Shown here: positions 1 through 12,328 of the stretch, one piece after another
Layout: each line of letters starts with the position of its first letter
Position numbering within the stretch: position 1 is the first letter of the stretch
Assembly: GCA_963969365.1 (NCBI GenBank)
Contig: OZ017752.1
Span: 124,001-188,000 of the forward strand
Source: Asterochloris sp. CNOR1
Lineage: Eukaryota > Chlorophyta > Trebouxiophyceae > Trebouxiales > Trebouxiaceae
Direction of reading: 5' to 3'
DNA: 64,000 nucleotides
Notes under the pieces: generated by a model
Told to the model about the DNA's origin: nothing
Database searches by the model: none
Seen by the model: the letters and a program-made list of their open reading frames with translations, nothing else
Program-made: the position numbers and the translations under genes

Positions 1-84
1 GGGGCACAGAGACCATTTGAGTGGGTGCTGATGGACTTGCCAGCCACAAACGGAGGCCTTTCCTCGCTGTATCTGCCAAGCCTT

Positions 85-870
85 GATCTGCTGTTGCTGC
101 TTGGCTTGGCAGTGTTGTTTGAGGTGCACCTGCAAGCATGCATGCTATTTACAGCAAGCTCAGCTGAAAGACTCTGCTGTCTTGTTTTGAGCCAAGGCCA
201 AGACCACAAGACGCTTTTGAGATGGGACTGCGAGGTCAGGCCCCACCAGGTCTGTCCAGACTGCCTGGCTTGCCTGGTTGCAGTAACCAGTGCGCTGTGA
301 CTAGATTGACAGGGTAAGGAATGCCCTGCAGCAACAGCAGCTGGCCTTTTCATCTTAAAGGTGGCTAAGAGTGCAGCGGGGCTACCATGTGCAGCAGGAG
401 ACCACATGCACAAGCTGACTCCCAAATTGAAATACTAGTACTGGTTTCACTCAGATGATCGAGGAGGAACAGCAACAGATCGGATCTGATGGATGAGAAA
501 GGCTTCGGATCCCAACTTTTGTTGAGGGCTTGTTGCATGCACTCAGACAGCAGCTCCTGACCTGGCCGCAGTGCGCCTGAGGGAGTTTGCTGAGCACCAA
601 GGTGCTGAATGAGATATCAATGAGCTGCTCAGCAAGATCAACAACCATTCGTGTCTCTAGGGCCCCTGCAGCATTGGTTTTGACTTTTCCCTGGGTATGT
701 CCCCTCGTGTCAGGTCGAATGATGACCTACCTTCTCATGAACGCAATGTCAAGCACTGCTTGAGCATGCAGCGCACAGGAGTGCAAGTGCTGCAGTGCAG
801 GAGGTCTGGCACATGCATCCCTGCAGGTCAACTTAGACTCGCTGCAGCAAGACAACTCAGGCCCATCGCT
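85..870. repeat. Diverged duplicate of the kinase/TRM1 divergent upstream region
   Basis: This stretch aligns, with substitutions and small gaps, to about 3745-4455, the region between the kinase and TRM1 starts. Shared landmarks are GGCAGTGTTG followed by GGTGCACCTGCA (about 112 and 3757), GACTGCCTGxCTTGCCTGGTTGCAGT (about 257 and 3875), GTGCAGCAGGAGACxACATGCAC (about 391 and 4003) and TCTCATGAxCGCAATG (about 733 and 4322). The reverse strand near 90-130 still reads like the kinase upstream reading frame (QVHxKQHCQA). The copy holds no credible gene of its own. It most likely marks an older segmental or tandem duplication in which another kinase copy lies, or once lay, to the left of the window. 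Similarity fades into unrelated sequence after about 870, and nothing further is recognised up to 1489. Confidence 0.7.
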
Positions 871-1489
871 GCAGCAGCCTGCTGAGGCGCTGTATGTGCC
901 ACAAGCACTGCTACTTGGGACACCCTCTCAGAGAGTGGCCTAAGTAGGAAGGGGTCACTGCCTCGAGTCCTCCTGCATATGCTTCTCTGGGGCAAGCTTG
1001 GAGGGCTCACCGGTGCTTTCTCTCCACTGGGATCTTGCGACCTTGGTCTGGCACAGCCAGACATGTCGTCCTGGGCCAGCCACTCAATGCATCAATAGCA
1101 TTGTCAAAGTCTCTTCAGCTGAAGGCACCTCCCACAGAGTCTGAGCTCACCAGACCTTGGTCACTGTGATGTGCTGACTGGCCCTCAGGAGCTGCGCGGC
1201 ATGATACAGAAGTGACAACAGCCTGTTCTATGGCTGCAGAATATGCAGCTTTGCAAAAGTACTCTGGGAAGTTCCCCCCAGGAGGAAGGCCTCGATGTGT
1301 TGAAGTACTTCAGTGCCTTGGAATGGATTAGCTAAGCCAGATCTGCTGTGAGAAGAGATAGGCATCAGCCCTGCAACTAGCAAGACACCAAAGCAGAGGG
1401 TGTAATGGAAATGCCGGCAACAAACATTTTACAACATTCAAGCATGTTGCATGCTCACCATGAGTTTGGTGATTGCTGCAGTTTGTGCA

Positions 1490-3749
1490 TTACTGACCAG
1501 CCTTATCAAGTTTGCAGCCACTGCAGTTGCTCAGCGTGTAGCATACTACAAGTTGGGCATCTGCAGTGCCTGAGTTCTCAAGGCAGCGTTTAAGTGCTGC
1601 AATGAAGTCACTCGCACTGACCATGGGCTCATACTTGTCATCTCTGAAAAACAAGCCACGCAAACTCTTTGCGATGGGCACAAGGCTGGGCTCCCTGATA
1701 TGAGCTGTGATTTTGGAATGGTACAAGCTCTTCTTGGCCATGCAGCTGTATTTGGCGTAGATGGCGGGAGCTCGTGTGTGACGCGGCAAGTCCTTCCAGG
1801 GAAGACGCCCCTGTGTGGCCACATGTAGGAAGCAGTACATGAGGCTCTCCAGATCTGATGAGGCTGCCTGCGCTGCACCCTCAAGCACCTCCACAGCCAT
1901 GAAGTCTGGTGTGCCTGTGACGAGATGCACTGGCATCTGCAGACAACATCAAACAGTGGACCGCAATACTCGTGTACCACAGATCACACAAGGCAAAGGA
2001 ACACTGCAACACCTAGCTTGGATGGGTGCCCACACATTACAGGCAAGGAGTTGAGCATGTGGCCCATGGCAACACCCTTCCGGGCACTGGACGTGAGTGC
2101 TGGTCTGCAACGCACCTTTGGGTCTCTCAAGGGCCGCAGAGTGGCCAGGTCTATAAGGGTGGTTGCTGTTGTGCCATCCTCAGCAAGGCAAACTGCAATG
2201 TTATAGGGCGAGATGTCGCCATGCAGATAGCCATTGTTGTGCAATCCCTTCAGTCCAGTTGCTGCCTGCACACAACAATTGAGGATTGTGCCGGGCAAAG
2301 ACGTCGTGCATGCCGATCAGCCCCTGACATCCAACATGGCGTCATATGCCGTGCAGGAGATGACGACGCGCTGGAGAGCTGCTGCCCATTGAAGATGTTG
2401 CTATGACACAACAGCCTAAAGGCACTTGCCTGGTTTGTTGCAGCCACAACACTGGCGGGGTCCCTCAGGCAGGCAAAAGGGTTTCCATGGTCGGGCATTG
2501 CCAGCCACATCCGCCCATCGCCTGTGAATCCCATACCCAGCAATGTTGGCATGTGAGGGATGGCTGGAACGAAATCATTCACAATGGCGATGGCATTGAT
2601 CTGTGAGCACAGATGACACGATTCAAGCTCTGCAAGGTGCTGAAGGGTTGAGACGCACGTCATCGTTGATATGTGTGTTGGCGCTCAGCCTGGCTGAGCA
2701 GCAAGCCACACTTGTCCAGTCTGAAGTTGCACCACCAGACAGACGTGCCCACAGCGCACTGACCTCTATGTTGACCTCCCTGCTGCTCTTGAGCACAATT
2801 GATGAGCCTGCTGAGCCAATGGTGGTGCAACGCCAGACTATTGCAGCGGACATATTTGAGCTGCCGTGCTCAATGGTCAAACGCGCCAGGAAGGTGGCCA
2901 GCCTCTCTGACGGCGGACTCAGCATCACAGGCGCGGGCACTGCGGGAGGCACATAGCCCAGCTGCTGCTTGTCGCTGCAATACAGGCGAGCCAGGGCTTG
3001 CAGCCCCTCGGAGTGCGGCTCTGGCGCCAAGGACAGGTGCCCTGTGCGTCTCCTGCAGTTGCCCTGCACAGGGAATGCACTACAATCACGGGTGTACGAG
3101 AACAAGCGACCTTGTCAATGACGCAGCTGGAATCAGGGCACCTTGTTGCACCAGCAACGCTTTGCAGACAGCCATTGGAGCAAGCTCACTCAAAAACTGT
3201 TGAGCCGCGCCTGGATGTGCCAGATGTCCACATAGTCTGCGCCGACGAGCCCTGCCCACCATGACTCCCGGGAGCGCTGGTATGGCCAAGCTGATTGAGC
3301 CGCTGAGCAATCTGAGAAGCTCCTTGCACCTCCAGCGGCCTGCTGGCCAGCTTGCGTGTGACCTCGACGAGGGAGACCACGTTTGCGGCTGTCTCAAAAC
3401 GATCACACAACAGCACATCTGGCTCAGCCCAGATGGATCTGCTGCTGACTGCCAGCACCTTGCTGTGCGTGTCCCATACCACAAGAGGGACTCGGTGACA
3501 TGGCTGCAGCCTTAGCAGCCCTGCATGGCTGTTGCTCATGCTTTCCATCACCGCCATCAGCAGCTGCTGGACGGCGCGGCCTGTGGCACCCATGGCAGGC
3601 AGCTTCTGCAGATGTGCTCCAAGAGCAACAGCAGCCCTGCTCACCAGGGTGGCATCTGCTGCGTCTCTCAGCTCCTCGAGGAGAGAAACAGAGACAACAT
3701 TGGTGCCTTGCAGGTATGCCTCTCCCTGATCATACTCCGACAGCTGCAT
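1490..3749 (-). CDS. FunK1-like (fungal-type) protein kinase, 551 aa, 5 exons
   Basis: Exons (minus strand) are 3190-3749, 2764-3052, 2430-2639, 2116-2265 and 1490-1936; all phases agree and give 551 codons plus stop. The N-terminal half (SIWAEPDVLLCDRFE, about residue 120) resembles the kinase-associated region of FunK1-type proteins. The kinase half has a VLK lysine near 275, HGDISPYN (HRD variant, Asp about 370), LIDLAT in place of DFG (Asp about 392) and TGTPDFMAVEVL as the activation-segment end. This is the layout of the Pkinase_fungal family, which is expanded in some algae and fungi; the substrate is unknown. Intron 3 needs a GC donor (CAG|GCAAGT at 2429-2428). I chose the first ATG; an open frame continues upstream to about 3806 without ATG and is conserved in the duplicate at the left edge. 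TRM1 diverges from it about 0.7 kb away. Confidence 0.8.
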
Positions 3750-4465
3750 GGCCTGGCAGTGTTGCTTTGGGTGCACCTGCACCTTTCTTCTTAGGGTCAA
3801 GACCACCAGACACCTTCAGAACAAGAGAGCCAGGCACACTGTGGCTGCGAAGGCAGGCAACATCAGGTGCATCAAGACTGCCTGACTTGCCTGGTTGCAG
3901 TGTGCCAAAGGTAGATGGACATAGTAAGGAAAGCCCTGCAGCAAGGCAGCTGGTTTTCTTGATGTAAACGGTGAATTACAGAGTGCAGCCTGGGCCAGCA
4001 TGTGCAGCAGGAGACTACATGCACCTGTTATGCCCTATGGCTGCAAATTGTGGTCATCAAGAACAAAAGTTGGATTAGGGGCCTGCAGAGAAATGCAGGA
4101 TCCTAGCTTATCCTGCTTGGGGGAGTTGTTGCATGCACGGTCAGTCAACTCCTCACCTGGCCGAAGTGCGTCTATGGTACTTTGCTGAGCATCAAGGTGC
4201 TGAGCTGCTGGGTGAGATCAACAACCTGTCTTGTTGCTGGCCATTCTTCCAGATAAAACCCTCAGGGTTGCTGCCAGGCCTAGTTGGTGTCAGGTAGAGA
4301 TATGAAAGAAAGTGACCTATTGTCTCATGAGCGCAATGCCATTCACGCCTTGAGCATACAGCACACAGGACGAAGAGTGCAAGGGCTGCACTTCAGGCCT
4401 TTGCCAAAGGCACCGCTGCCAGTCAACTCAGATCGCTGCAGCGTGTTTTCTCCGGCTCCCAAGTG
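3750..4465. promoter_or_regulatory. Divergent intergenic region between kinase and TRM1
   Basis: This 0.7-kb spacer lies between the kinase start (minus strand) and the TRM1 start (plus strand). No TATA box or other core element is obvious. Most of it is present as a diverged second copy at about 85-870. It is inferred to hold both promoters and 5' UTRs. Confidence 0.5.
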
Positions 4466-7400
4466 ATGGCAGAAGCTGCTGTACAGCAGCCTGCCACTGA
4501 AAAGCTTGCGGATGTCATCGCCAGCACTGCTGGCGCTGCGACACATGACACATCTGCCGCCACAGTGCCTGCATCAGCAGCACCTGTCCCCAGCAGTGTC
4601 AGGTGCGCATCTGTGCTGCCAATCAACACTGAATGTGCTGGGGTATGCATGAGCACCGGACCTGGCAGTCTGTGCAGCAGGCCCCCGCACGACTGCTCCT
4701 CACCTGCTTGACTCGCTCAGCAGCCAGATGTTCCGCCTCGCTGCTGTGCAGGCAGGTGCCGGAGGGGTACTCTGTGTTGTCTGAAGGCCAGGCCTCCATC
4801 CTGCAGAGCGGCAACAACGTGTTCTACAATCCTGTGCAGGCAAGTCCCAGTGTCCAAGCCTCCATGCCAGCTTTCGCCTTAGCGGCAGCACACTGGCTGC
4901 ACCCTGAGGCAAAATCTTGGCTGGTATCTGGAGCACAGCAATTGTGCCACAGCTGTTCACTGCTCTGCTGTAGCTGTGGCACTACATGCCAACAGGGGCT
5001 ACACTTTGTGCAGCTAGGCCCAGGCATTCACCGTTGTGCTTCAGCAAATGGCCGGCTTGTCTTTAGGTCAACACATAGATGAGATGAGCTGGCGGTGCTG
5101 TCTGTACTTGTCTTGGTCACTCTGCCTGCTGCGGGGTCCTGCCAGACTTTGTTAATTGGCACAGGAGATCAACTGCTATGCTGTGCTTCCTCAAGCTTCG
5201 AGGTCCTTGAGCATGACTGTGTGCTCTCAGCACATTCTGAGGCCGCATCTGCAGACCGCTGCACCTGGAAGGAGAGTGCAGCATGACACTGTTGTTTCGG
5301 CTGCAGGTGATTTACTATAGCAGGAGCCTGCAGGCGTTACGAACTCTCGCAGAGGCCTACGCCCCGCAGAAATATGCAGCTGCACAGACTGTCCCCTCAG
5401 CTGCAGGTGCTTGTCAGTGCCATCTCCGCCACCATGTGGCTTTGAGTCAAGTTTCTGATGCACACGTGCCTGTGCTCACCTTGTGACTGCGCGGCACCCT
5501 GCAGGTGGTAAACCGCGACGTCTCCATTGCCATGCTGCGTTACTTTGGCAAGGAGCGGGAAAAAGAGAAGGCTGCAGGAGCTAAGTCCTACAAGAAAGTG
5601 AAGGGGGGCGTGATGCCAGCTGCCCTCTCCGCAGGGCTTGAGGAGGTGCGTGGGGCATGCTGCAGCCTGCCCAAGGACATGCATTGGTACCTACAAGAAT
5701 TAACATAAAGTTGTGCCTGAGTGAGAGCTGAGTCACAGTACATGAGGGCAACTGTAATGCATGTATCAGTGCGCCCATCCTTCGATCCCAGCTCTTTGTG
5801 GCCTGTCTGGGCCCTGACCCAGCACGCATGTTGTCAACAAATTGCAGACAGTACAGCCTGCTACTCAAAGTCAGTTGGGATTGCTAGAGGCATGGTTGTG
5901 TTTTCTTGGTTGGGGCCCCAATTAGTGAGCTGCAGGCTGCTGCACCTGTACTCTTGTCCTGCAGTCGACCTGTGGGCTCTGCTGAGGGCGCTGGCATCAT
6001 GTGTGCTTTACGCTTGAGAAGCGGTTGCATGCTAGCCCGTGGAGAACACTTAAGCCTGGGGCGACAACAGTAAGAGGTAAAGCACTGCCAGCCCTTGTGA
6101 GGCTTCTTGCTGTTTGGCTGAAAATTGCTGAGGGCCTGGCTGCTCCAGGCCTGCTGAGGCGCTGGTCCCGACAAATGATGCCTGCACAAGCTGCTGCGTG
6201 TGCATGCACGTCAAGTGACTGCACATTGTTGAGGGCTGGGCTGCCTCAGGCCTGTGTGCTCTGTGCTATAGCCCAACACACGCATTCAGCTTGACAGATT
6301 ATGTGCTGCCTGCAGGTCAAGGGGCTGCACATCTTTGAGGGTCTGGCTGCTTCTGGCCTGCGGGCGCTGCGCTATGGTCTGGAGATCCCCGAGGCAGGGC
6401 GAGTGGTGGCCAATGACTTGGACCCGCAGGTGAACAAGCAATGGACAGGAGCTGCCTCACAGGGCGCTTCTTGGCGTGTGCAGTGGGGCCATTGCAGTGA
6501 TACAGCTGCCCCTCATGGCCGAGGGCTGACTCGAGCGCTTACCGCTTTGCTCTCAGCATCATGCAGAAAGTCCAACATAACATGTTTCCGCCCGCCACCC
6601 TTCGTGACGCAATGTCTGACCAGCTCAATTGGCGCGACGTCCTGACACAGCATGTGATCTACCTGTAGGTGGTGGAGGCTATGCGGCGCAACATCCAGTT
6701 CAACGGCGAGACAGCGCAGCAGCGGGTGGTCCCCACGCAAGGGGACGCTCGAATTCAGATGCTGCAGTCGCCAATGGTGGGTCATCATGTCTTGGCAGAG
6801 CCTGAAGGCTCCCATGGTGGGGGCGAGCAAGCTGCAGAGTGGGCAGCCAGCGGATGAGATGGCCACCCGACCAGCCCTGCTTGCTGCTATGCACTCAGCT
6901 CATGCTGGATCCCGCTGCAGCAGCATCGTGCCTTGTGGTGCTGCCTAGCTCCAGGCAGATGCGGCTCTGCGCCTCTGCATTTGGGATGCCCTTTCAGCCT
7001 CAGCCTCGTAGTCAGTAAGGGCCTCGTTCCAGCCTTTTGCATGCCCAATGCCTTGGCATATAGCTGCTCGGCAGCCTGCTGCTCATTGAGTGCCTCCTGA
7101 GTTGCTGCTCTGCACACAAGCGCAAACTGTCTGCGTTCAAACAAAATAGATTTTGAAAGATCCTGTCTAAAATGTTCTCTTGGATAGGTTTGTTGCCCAG
7201 GACATTTTGGGAATGTAGGGGAGTGATCTTCTCAGCACTCCCCTACAGCAAGCATACAGCGAAGTGGAGTTGCTCCTATGTCTGCCCTCTGTGCAGTGCT
7301 GCTCTGCACTTGCCTGACCCCGTCGTGTGCAGTCTCATGAGCTGCTTCTCCTTGGCAGACATGCATGACAAAGCGCACTTGCCCGTTGGTTGTGTGCAGG

Positions 7401-10400
7401 CCTGTTGTGGTCAGATCCCTGCAGCAACGGCATGCAGTCAGGCCAGTGCAATGTGCAGCGTTTGGTCTTGTGGTCCTGTCCAGCCCTTGCCACCTACCTG
7501 ACACTTTGATGCCACTTGCTCTGCCTGCTGCAGACATATCATGCAGTGAACCTGGCGCCTAGGGCTGCCTGAGGGCCGCAGGCATACCGCATCCGCTCAG
7601 TGCTGTGCGCTGCAGATGTATGTTTCAGTGGGCCCCTTTGGCTGCCAGTCCCCTCATCGACTCAGGCAACCCACAGCTGCTCAGCGCTGTGCCCTGCAGA
7701 TGTACGACGCAGTGGACCTGGACCCCTACGGGTGCCCGTCCCAGCTGCTGGACGGCGCAGTGCAGGCGGTGGCTGACGGTGGCCTGCTGCTGGTCACCGC
7801 CACGGACATGGCTGTTCTGTGCGGGAACAATGCGGAGGCCTGCTGGGGAAAGTATGGGAGCTATCCCCTGCACAAACCCTACTGCCACGAGCAGGCGCTG
7901 CGCATCCTGCTGGCCTGCATAGAGGTGAGGGCTTGAACCCTTCTGCCACGAGCAGGCACTGAGGGCTCAAACTACAGTGCCATAAGCAGGCGCTGCGCAT
8001 TCTGCCGGCCTGCATAGAGGTGAAGGGCTGGGGCAATTGGGAGCAGTGCTGCGTGAGCCCCAGCTGCCTGCTGGCCTGCACACTTGGAGGCATTGGGCGC
8101 AGAGGTGTGAGAGCCTCAACTGCATGCTGGCTGATACCATGCAGACACAGTGTCTTGTGCTGCCATGAGCAGGCGGTGTGCCCTGTGCTGGCCTGAATAG
8201 AGGTGAGGGGCTGGAGGCATTGCGCGCAGTGCTGTGTGAGCCTCAACTGCCTGTTAGCAAGTGTCATACAGAGTGAGGGTGACAGGCTGCCATGAGAAGG
8301 TGCTGTGCCCTCCGCTGACCTGTGCAGAGGTGTCAGATTAGGGCTGGGTACAGTGATGTGTAGGTCATGGACTGCCAGCTGCCTGCTGCCACACAGGCTA
8401 TTGGTCCACTGGCTGCCATGAGCAGGCGCTGTCCCCTCGGCTGACCAGTGCAGAGGGAACAGGGGGCATGTACAGTGTTGTGTGAGTTTTGGATGCCTGC
8501 GGCCCGCTGCCATGAGCAGGCGTTGTGCACCCTGCTGACCTGCATAGGGCCAGATGCTGACCATGTCTGCTGCAGGGCCATGCAAATCGTTACAAGCGTC
8601 ACATCGTGCCTATGCTGTCGCTGAGCGTGGACTTCTACGTGCGGGTCTTTGTCCGAGTCTACACTTCCCCAGCTGCGGTCAAGGACTCTGCGACCAAGCT
8701 GATGCACGTGTACCAGAGCCTAGGGTGCGATTCCTTCTTCATGCAGCGTGTGGGGCGCAAGGTGGGATGCTGCCAGGGTCTCCTGAGGGTAATCCTGCTC
8801 TGCAGATCACCAGAAGGCTTTCGGCTGAGCCTTGGATGCAGCTACTGGCTCCTGCAGCGCGTCAGCACAAAGCTGGCGTCTGCAAAGGGCTGTCTGAGGG
8901 TCTTGCTGCTCTGCAATGCCACACAAAGACCTTGCCTGAGCCTGGGGGGCCTTCTCGTGTGTACTTTCTGTGCTGCGTGCAGGTCTGCACATGTCAGAAG
9001 GCTGTGTTCTTACCGTCAGCAGGGGCTGCATTGCTGTTCAACGAGACTTCCTCATGTGCCAGCGCATTCAGGCCTGCCTTCAGGAACAAGCGCCTGCCAA
9101 TGCATCTTGATCCTCTGCCATTTGCCTTTGGTTTATATGCCATGTGGTAACCGCTAAGAGGTGCTCAGCAGGCAGGCAGGCGGGTCAAGCATTTCGCATG
9201 GGTCATGCACAGAGGACACACACCCTGCTCCGTGCAGGTGAAGAAGGGCAATGGGTACAAGTACCAACCAGCCAGCGCTCCTCCAGTGCCCGAGCGCTGC
9301 AGTGAGACGGGGTCAGGGTTCTCCATGGGCGGCCCCTTCTGGGCAGAGCCCCTGCACAACATGGAATGGGTGCAGGGCGTGCTGCAGCATGTCAAGGTGG
9401 GCTAACCTGTCTCTTCTCAGAGGGAGAGGGTGTGGCTCCAGGGGTAGTGCCTTACGCTGTGTCTGATGGCACATGTCGGGCCACTGCTTTCGTGTGCTGT
9501 GCATCGTTTGTTGTTCGGAGACAGCAGAGTAAACAGCAGCACCCAAAAACCACTTTTACAAAGTGACTCCCTGCGCGCTCAGTTTCCCTTGCAGTGCATG
9601 CTGCACAGCACGACGCCTTTCAGGCACTGCCTCTTCACATGGGATCACGCAGCAGCACCTCCCGTCACAGGCCCCTCTGCTGCCCCTGGGTTTTTTAAAC
9701 AGGGATCATGCAGCCAGTCCTCACATCTACCCTGGATCTCAAGGCAGCCACCTGTACCTCTGCTGCAGCAGGGAGCGGTCCCTGCCCATGCCTCTCAGGG
9801 TCACTACCCTCCATCCCCCTAAGCGGCATCGCAACTCTCACTGCCCTGGCTTGCAGGACAACAAGCAACAGTATCCTGCACACGCCAAGGTCATCAGTCA
9901 CCTGTCAGCTGTGCTGGAGGAGCTCCCAGATGTGCCTTTGTATGTCAACCTGCACGACATGTGCAAAACCATCAAGGCCACCGCCCCCAAAGCAGAGACC
10001 TTCCGCTCCGCCATCATCAATGCAGGTGGGCTGCCCACAGCGATGCGCAGCTGTGAGGCATGAGCGGTGGAGCTCTGGGGGCACTCAGCTTGTCAAGGAA
10101 GGGCTGTCATGTACCCACAGTGGGTGTTGTTTTAGCTTGTTTTGGCATCATCAGCATCAGCAGTGCCAGCAGCACCAGCAGCCTGCCTTGCTGCAGGCTT
10201 TGTGCGTTTGGGACCCACACCATACCCCTTTGGCTGTCAGCAGTGCCAGCAGCACCAGCAGTGTGCCTTGCTGCAGGCTACCGTGCGTCGGGGACCCACA
10301 CCATCCCGCTTGGCTGCAAGACAGATGCCCCCTTCCACATCCTATGGGACATCCTTCGCTGCTGGGTGCAGGACCACCCCGTCAAGGGAGCAGACCCAGA

Positions 10401-10959
10401 GTCAGCAGGTGTGCCTGCCCGCCTGACGCTGCGGGCTGCATTGTAGCTTGGCTGCCTTGGACTTTGGGTTTGACCGGTGGCAGCCTGAGCACAAGGCCCT
10501 GACCCTGGGTCTGCCTCCGCCTCCATCTCTGCAAAGGGAAGGCTGATGGCAAAGCAGCCTGAGCACAGGGCCCACATTCAGTGTCTGCCTCTGCTCATGC
10601 AGCAAGCACTCTGCTGGTCAAGTCCCCTGAGCACGAGGCCTGAACCTAGTGTCTGCCTCCGCTAATGCAGCGGGCACTTTGCTGGCCAGGCAGCCTGAGC
10701 ACAAGGCCCACTTTCAGTGTCTGCCTATGCCTCTGCAGCGGGCAGACTACTGGCCAAGCAACCTGAGCACAAGGCCAACTTCAGCCGTGCCCAGGGGGCG
10801 GTCAGCGAATCCAAGCTGAAGCGGCAGACCAGGTTTCCTACTAACCCTGAGCCTAATTGGGGTCCCAAGCCCAGACATAAGAGAGTGAAGGTGGGGATCC
10901 TGCCCACAGGGTCAGTCTGCCCCATACCAACAGCCCTGCCTCCCCGTGTGCTTGAATGA
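4466..10959 (+). CDS. TRM1: tRNA (guanine26-N2)-dimethyltransferase, 559 aa, 11 exons
   Basis: Exons are 4466-4602, 4752-4839, 5505-5645, 6316-6429, 6669-6776, 7700-7924, 8576-8761, 9238-9396, 9857-10025, 10277-10408 and 10739-10959, in phase throughout. The family transfers methyl groups from SAM to G26 of tRNAs in nucleus, cytosol or mitochondria. Diagnostic pieces in order are NNVFYNPVQ and [12 protein letters not shown] (substrate side), [19 protein letters not shown] (SAM motif I, about 125-145), [18 protein letters not shown] (catalytic motif, about 200), [36 protein letters not shown] and the TRM1 C-terminus ([30 protein letters not shown]). Intron 2 uses a GC donor (CAG|GCAAGT). Introns 6, 7, 9 and 10 contain tandem copies of the neighbouring exon junction. 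The final few residues after GPKPRHKR are uncertain. The expected CxxC pair in the C-terminal part is incomplete (only one Cys in ERCSETG). Confidence 0.93.
7925..8575 (+). repeat. Tandem exon-end/donor copies in TRM1 intron 6
   Basis: The end of exon 6 (TGCCACGAGCAGGCGCTGCG to CATAGAG|GTGAGG, 7880-7930) recurs at about 7941 (partial), 7977, 8162, 8288, 8409 and 8509. The copy at 7977 keeps nearly all exon bases and a GTGAAGGG donor; the one at 8162 keeps GTGAGGGG; later copies decay (GTGTCA, then no GT). Copies are mostly about 100-185 bp apart. Because the array is free of stops on the other strand, it creates a long spurious reverse ORF. Confidence 0.85.
8762..9237 (+). repeat. Exon-end/donor copy in TRM1 intron 7
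   Basis: The end of exon 7 plus the start of the intron (GAGCCTAGGGTGCGATTC ... CTCCTGAGGGTAATCC, 8717-8800) is repeated once at about 8827-8925 as GAGCCTTGGATGCAGC ... CTGTCTGAGGGTCTTG. The copy carries the remains of the MQRVGRK codons (CTGCAGCGCGTCAGCACAAAG) but no usable donor. Confidence 0.65.
10139..10276 (+). repeat. Acceptor/exon-start duplicate before TRM1 exon 10
   Basis: CAGCAGTGCCAGCAGCACC, then TTGCTGCAGGCT and GGGACCCACACCAT, occurs once at about 10157-10225 and again at about 10237-10305. The second copy is the true acceptor and start of exon 10 ([13 protein letters not shown]); the first is an 80-bp upstream decoy that keeps its CTGCAG. Confidence 0.8.
10450..10770 (+). repeat. 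Four upstream copies of acceptor plus start of TRM1 exon 11
   Basis: CAxCCTGAGCACAAGGCCxACTTCAG, from the exon coding for [10 protein letters not shown] (true copy 10758-10792), is repeated upstream at about 10479, 10556, 10627 and 10689, about 70-80 bp apart. Each copy is followed by a degenerate GTGTCTGCCTxxGCTxxTGCAG acceptor-like stretch. This is a clean ladder of junction duplications. Confidence 0.85.
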
Positions 10960-12328
10960 GCTGGACTGGCACAACAGCCAGCCTCTTTGTGCACTTGTTA
11001 CGTGTCGCCCCTGCATGTCCAGGCACCCTGCCACACAGCCCATCCTCAGTTCTTGTGCCTTTGCACGCTGAGCCGGGCCGCCACACGGCCAGTCCTGCCT
11101 CTTCACATTCCTCCCTGGCAGTAATAAGAAAACAGCTGCGCAAGACTTGTGCAGTCCCACAGTCTCTAGCACAGTCCACAAGCTCCTGTCTGGGCTGCTG
11201 CAGGACCAAGTAGAGCCGCAGGCGGCAGCAACAGAGACACCTAATGTCGGCGACAACCTTACAGACATATATGACTGACACCCCTGGCCCTCTCTGACCC
11301 ATAGTCACAACTTTGATGACACTTTGCAGACCCTCACATTTGACCAAATGAGCTTAACAGCAGGCACCGGTGTATGACCTATGACCTTTGAAAGTTCATG
11401 ACTGCTGGGTGTTCATGCAGCTCACACACAGCAGGACCTGCAGCATCTGTCGGGATGTATGAAAATTTCCGGCAGCAGTCAACTGGACGAAGGATGAGCT
11501 CTAATTACTTTTATGCCCCCCTGCAATTGCGCGTTGGGGTTTGCTGAACTTCAGTCCTTCTTAGGCACTGTGACATTGCCACTGGTTTCCGGCCGCCCAG
11601 ACTCTGGATGTTCTGCTGTTGCGACAAACTTGCCTGCAGGCACAGAATGGTGTTGCACATGTTCTGCCAGCAGCAGTCAAGCACCTGCAGACCCACACGC
11701 AGCACTGCACAACAAGGGTGTCACCAGTGGCTCATCTTGGCAGATACGGTGCAATGAGTAGCGACGGTCTCTCACAAGCAGCAGACTTGGACAAATTGCT
11801 GGCAGCAGTGGTCAGGGGCACATCTACTCATTCAATGCTAAAGGCAACCCAGCGGAGCCTCACTTGCGGCATCTGTCCCAATTGCAGGTCCTGGCGCATT
11901 TGCTGTAGGGCTGGGGTTCACTTCCTTCTTCCCTGTGTCAGCCTCAGCATCCACCTTGGTTTTGGGATCCTGAGTTCCCTTGATGTTTACTCCACCAAGG
12001 CCTGCAAAAGCAGCACATGCATCAGATCTGGGTCACTGGGCATGCCCACACTCCAGCCTTGAACAAGCTCATGCATGCACGGCTCAGCATGTGCTGCCCC
12101 ACCTTCTGCTGTCTGCACGGTCTCCCCTTTCTTCATGCCGCCATCGTTTGTGAATGTGGCCTGCATGCTGAAGAAGCTGCTTCAGATGTTGATTGTTCAA
12201 TCTGCTGCAGCTGATGGCGACTGCTGAGTTTCTTATCCAAATTATTTACCGAGCTGCTGGGGCCACATCATTACTCTTGAGCAACTACTCCTGAGCAAAG
12301 GGTTCGGCATCTGATTCGTTGCACAGCC
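10960..12328. other. Intergenic stretch with no recognised gene
   Basis: About 1.4 kb lies between the TRM1 stop and the HSP20-like start. It holds only short unsupported ORFs on both strands. It is presumed to hold the TRM1 3' UTR and the HSP20 promoter. No repeat or RNA gene is seen. Confidence 0.6.

Noticed and set aside
7794-8585. A 263-codon reverse ORF
   Set aside because: It lies over TRM1 exon 6 and the junction-repeat array of intron 6. Its internal repeats come from the tandem copies, and it has no family similarity.
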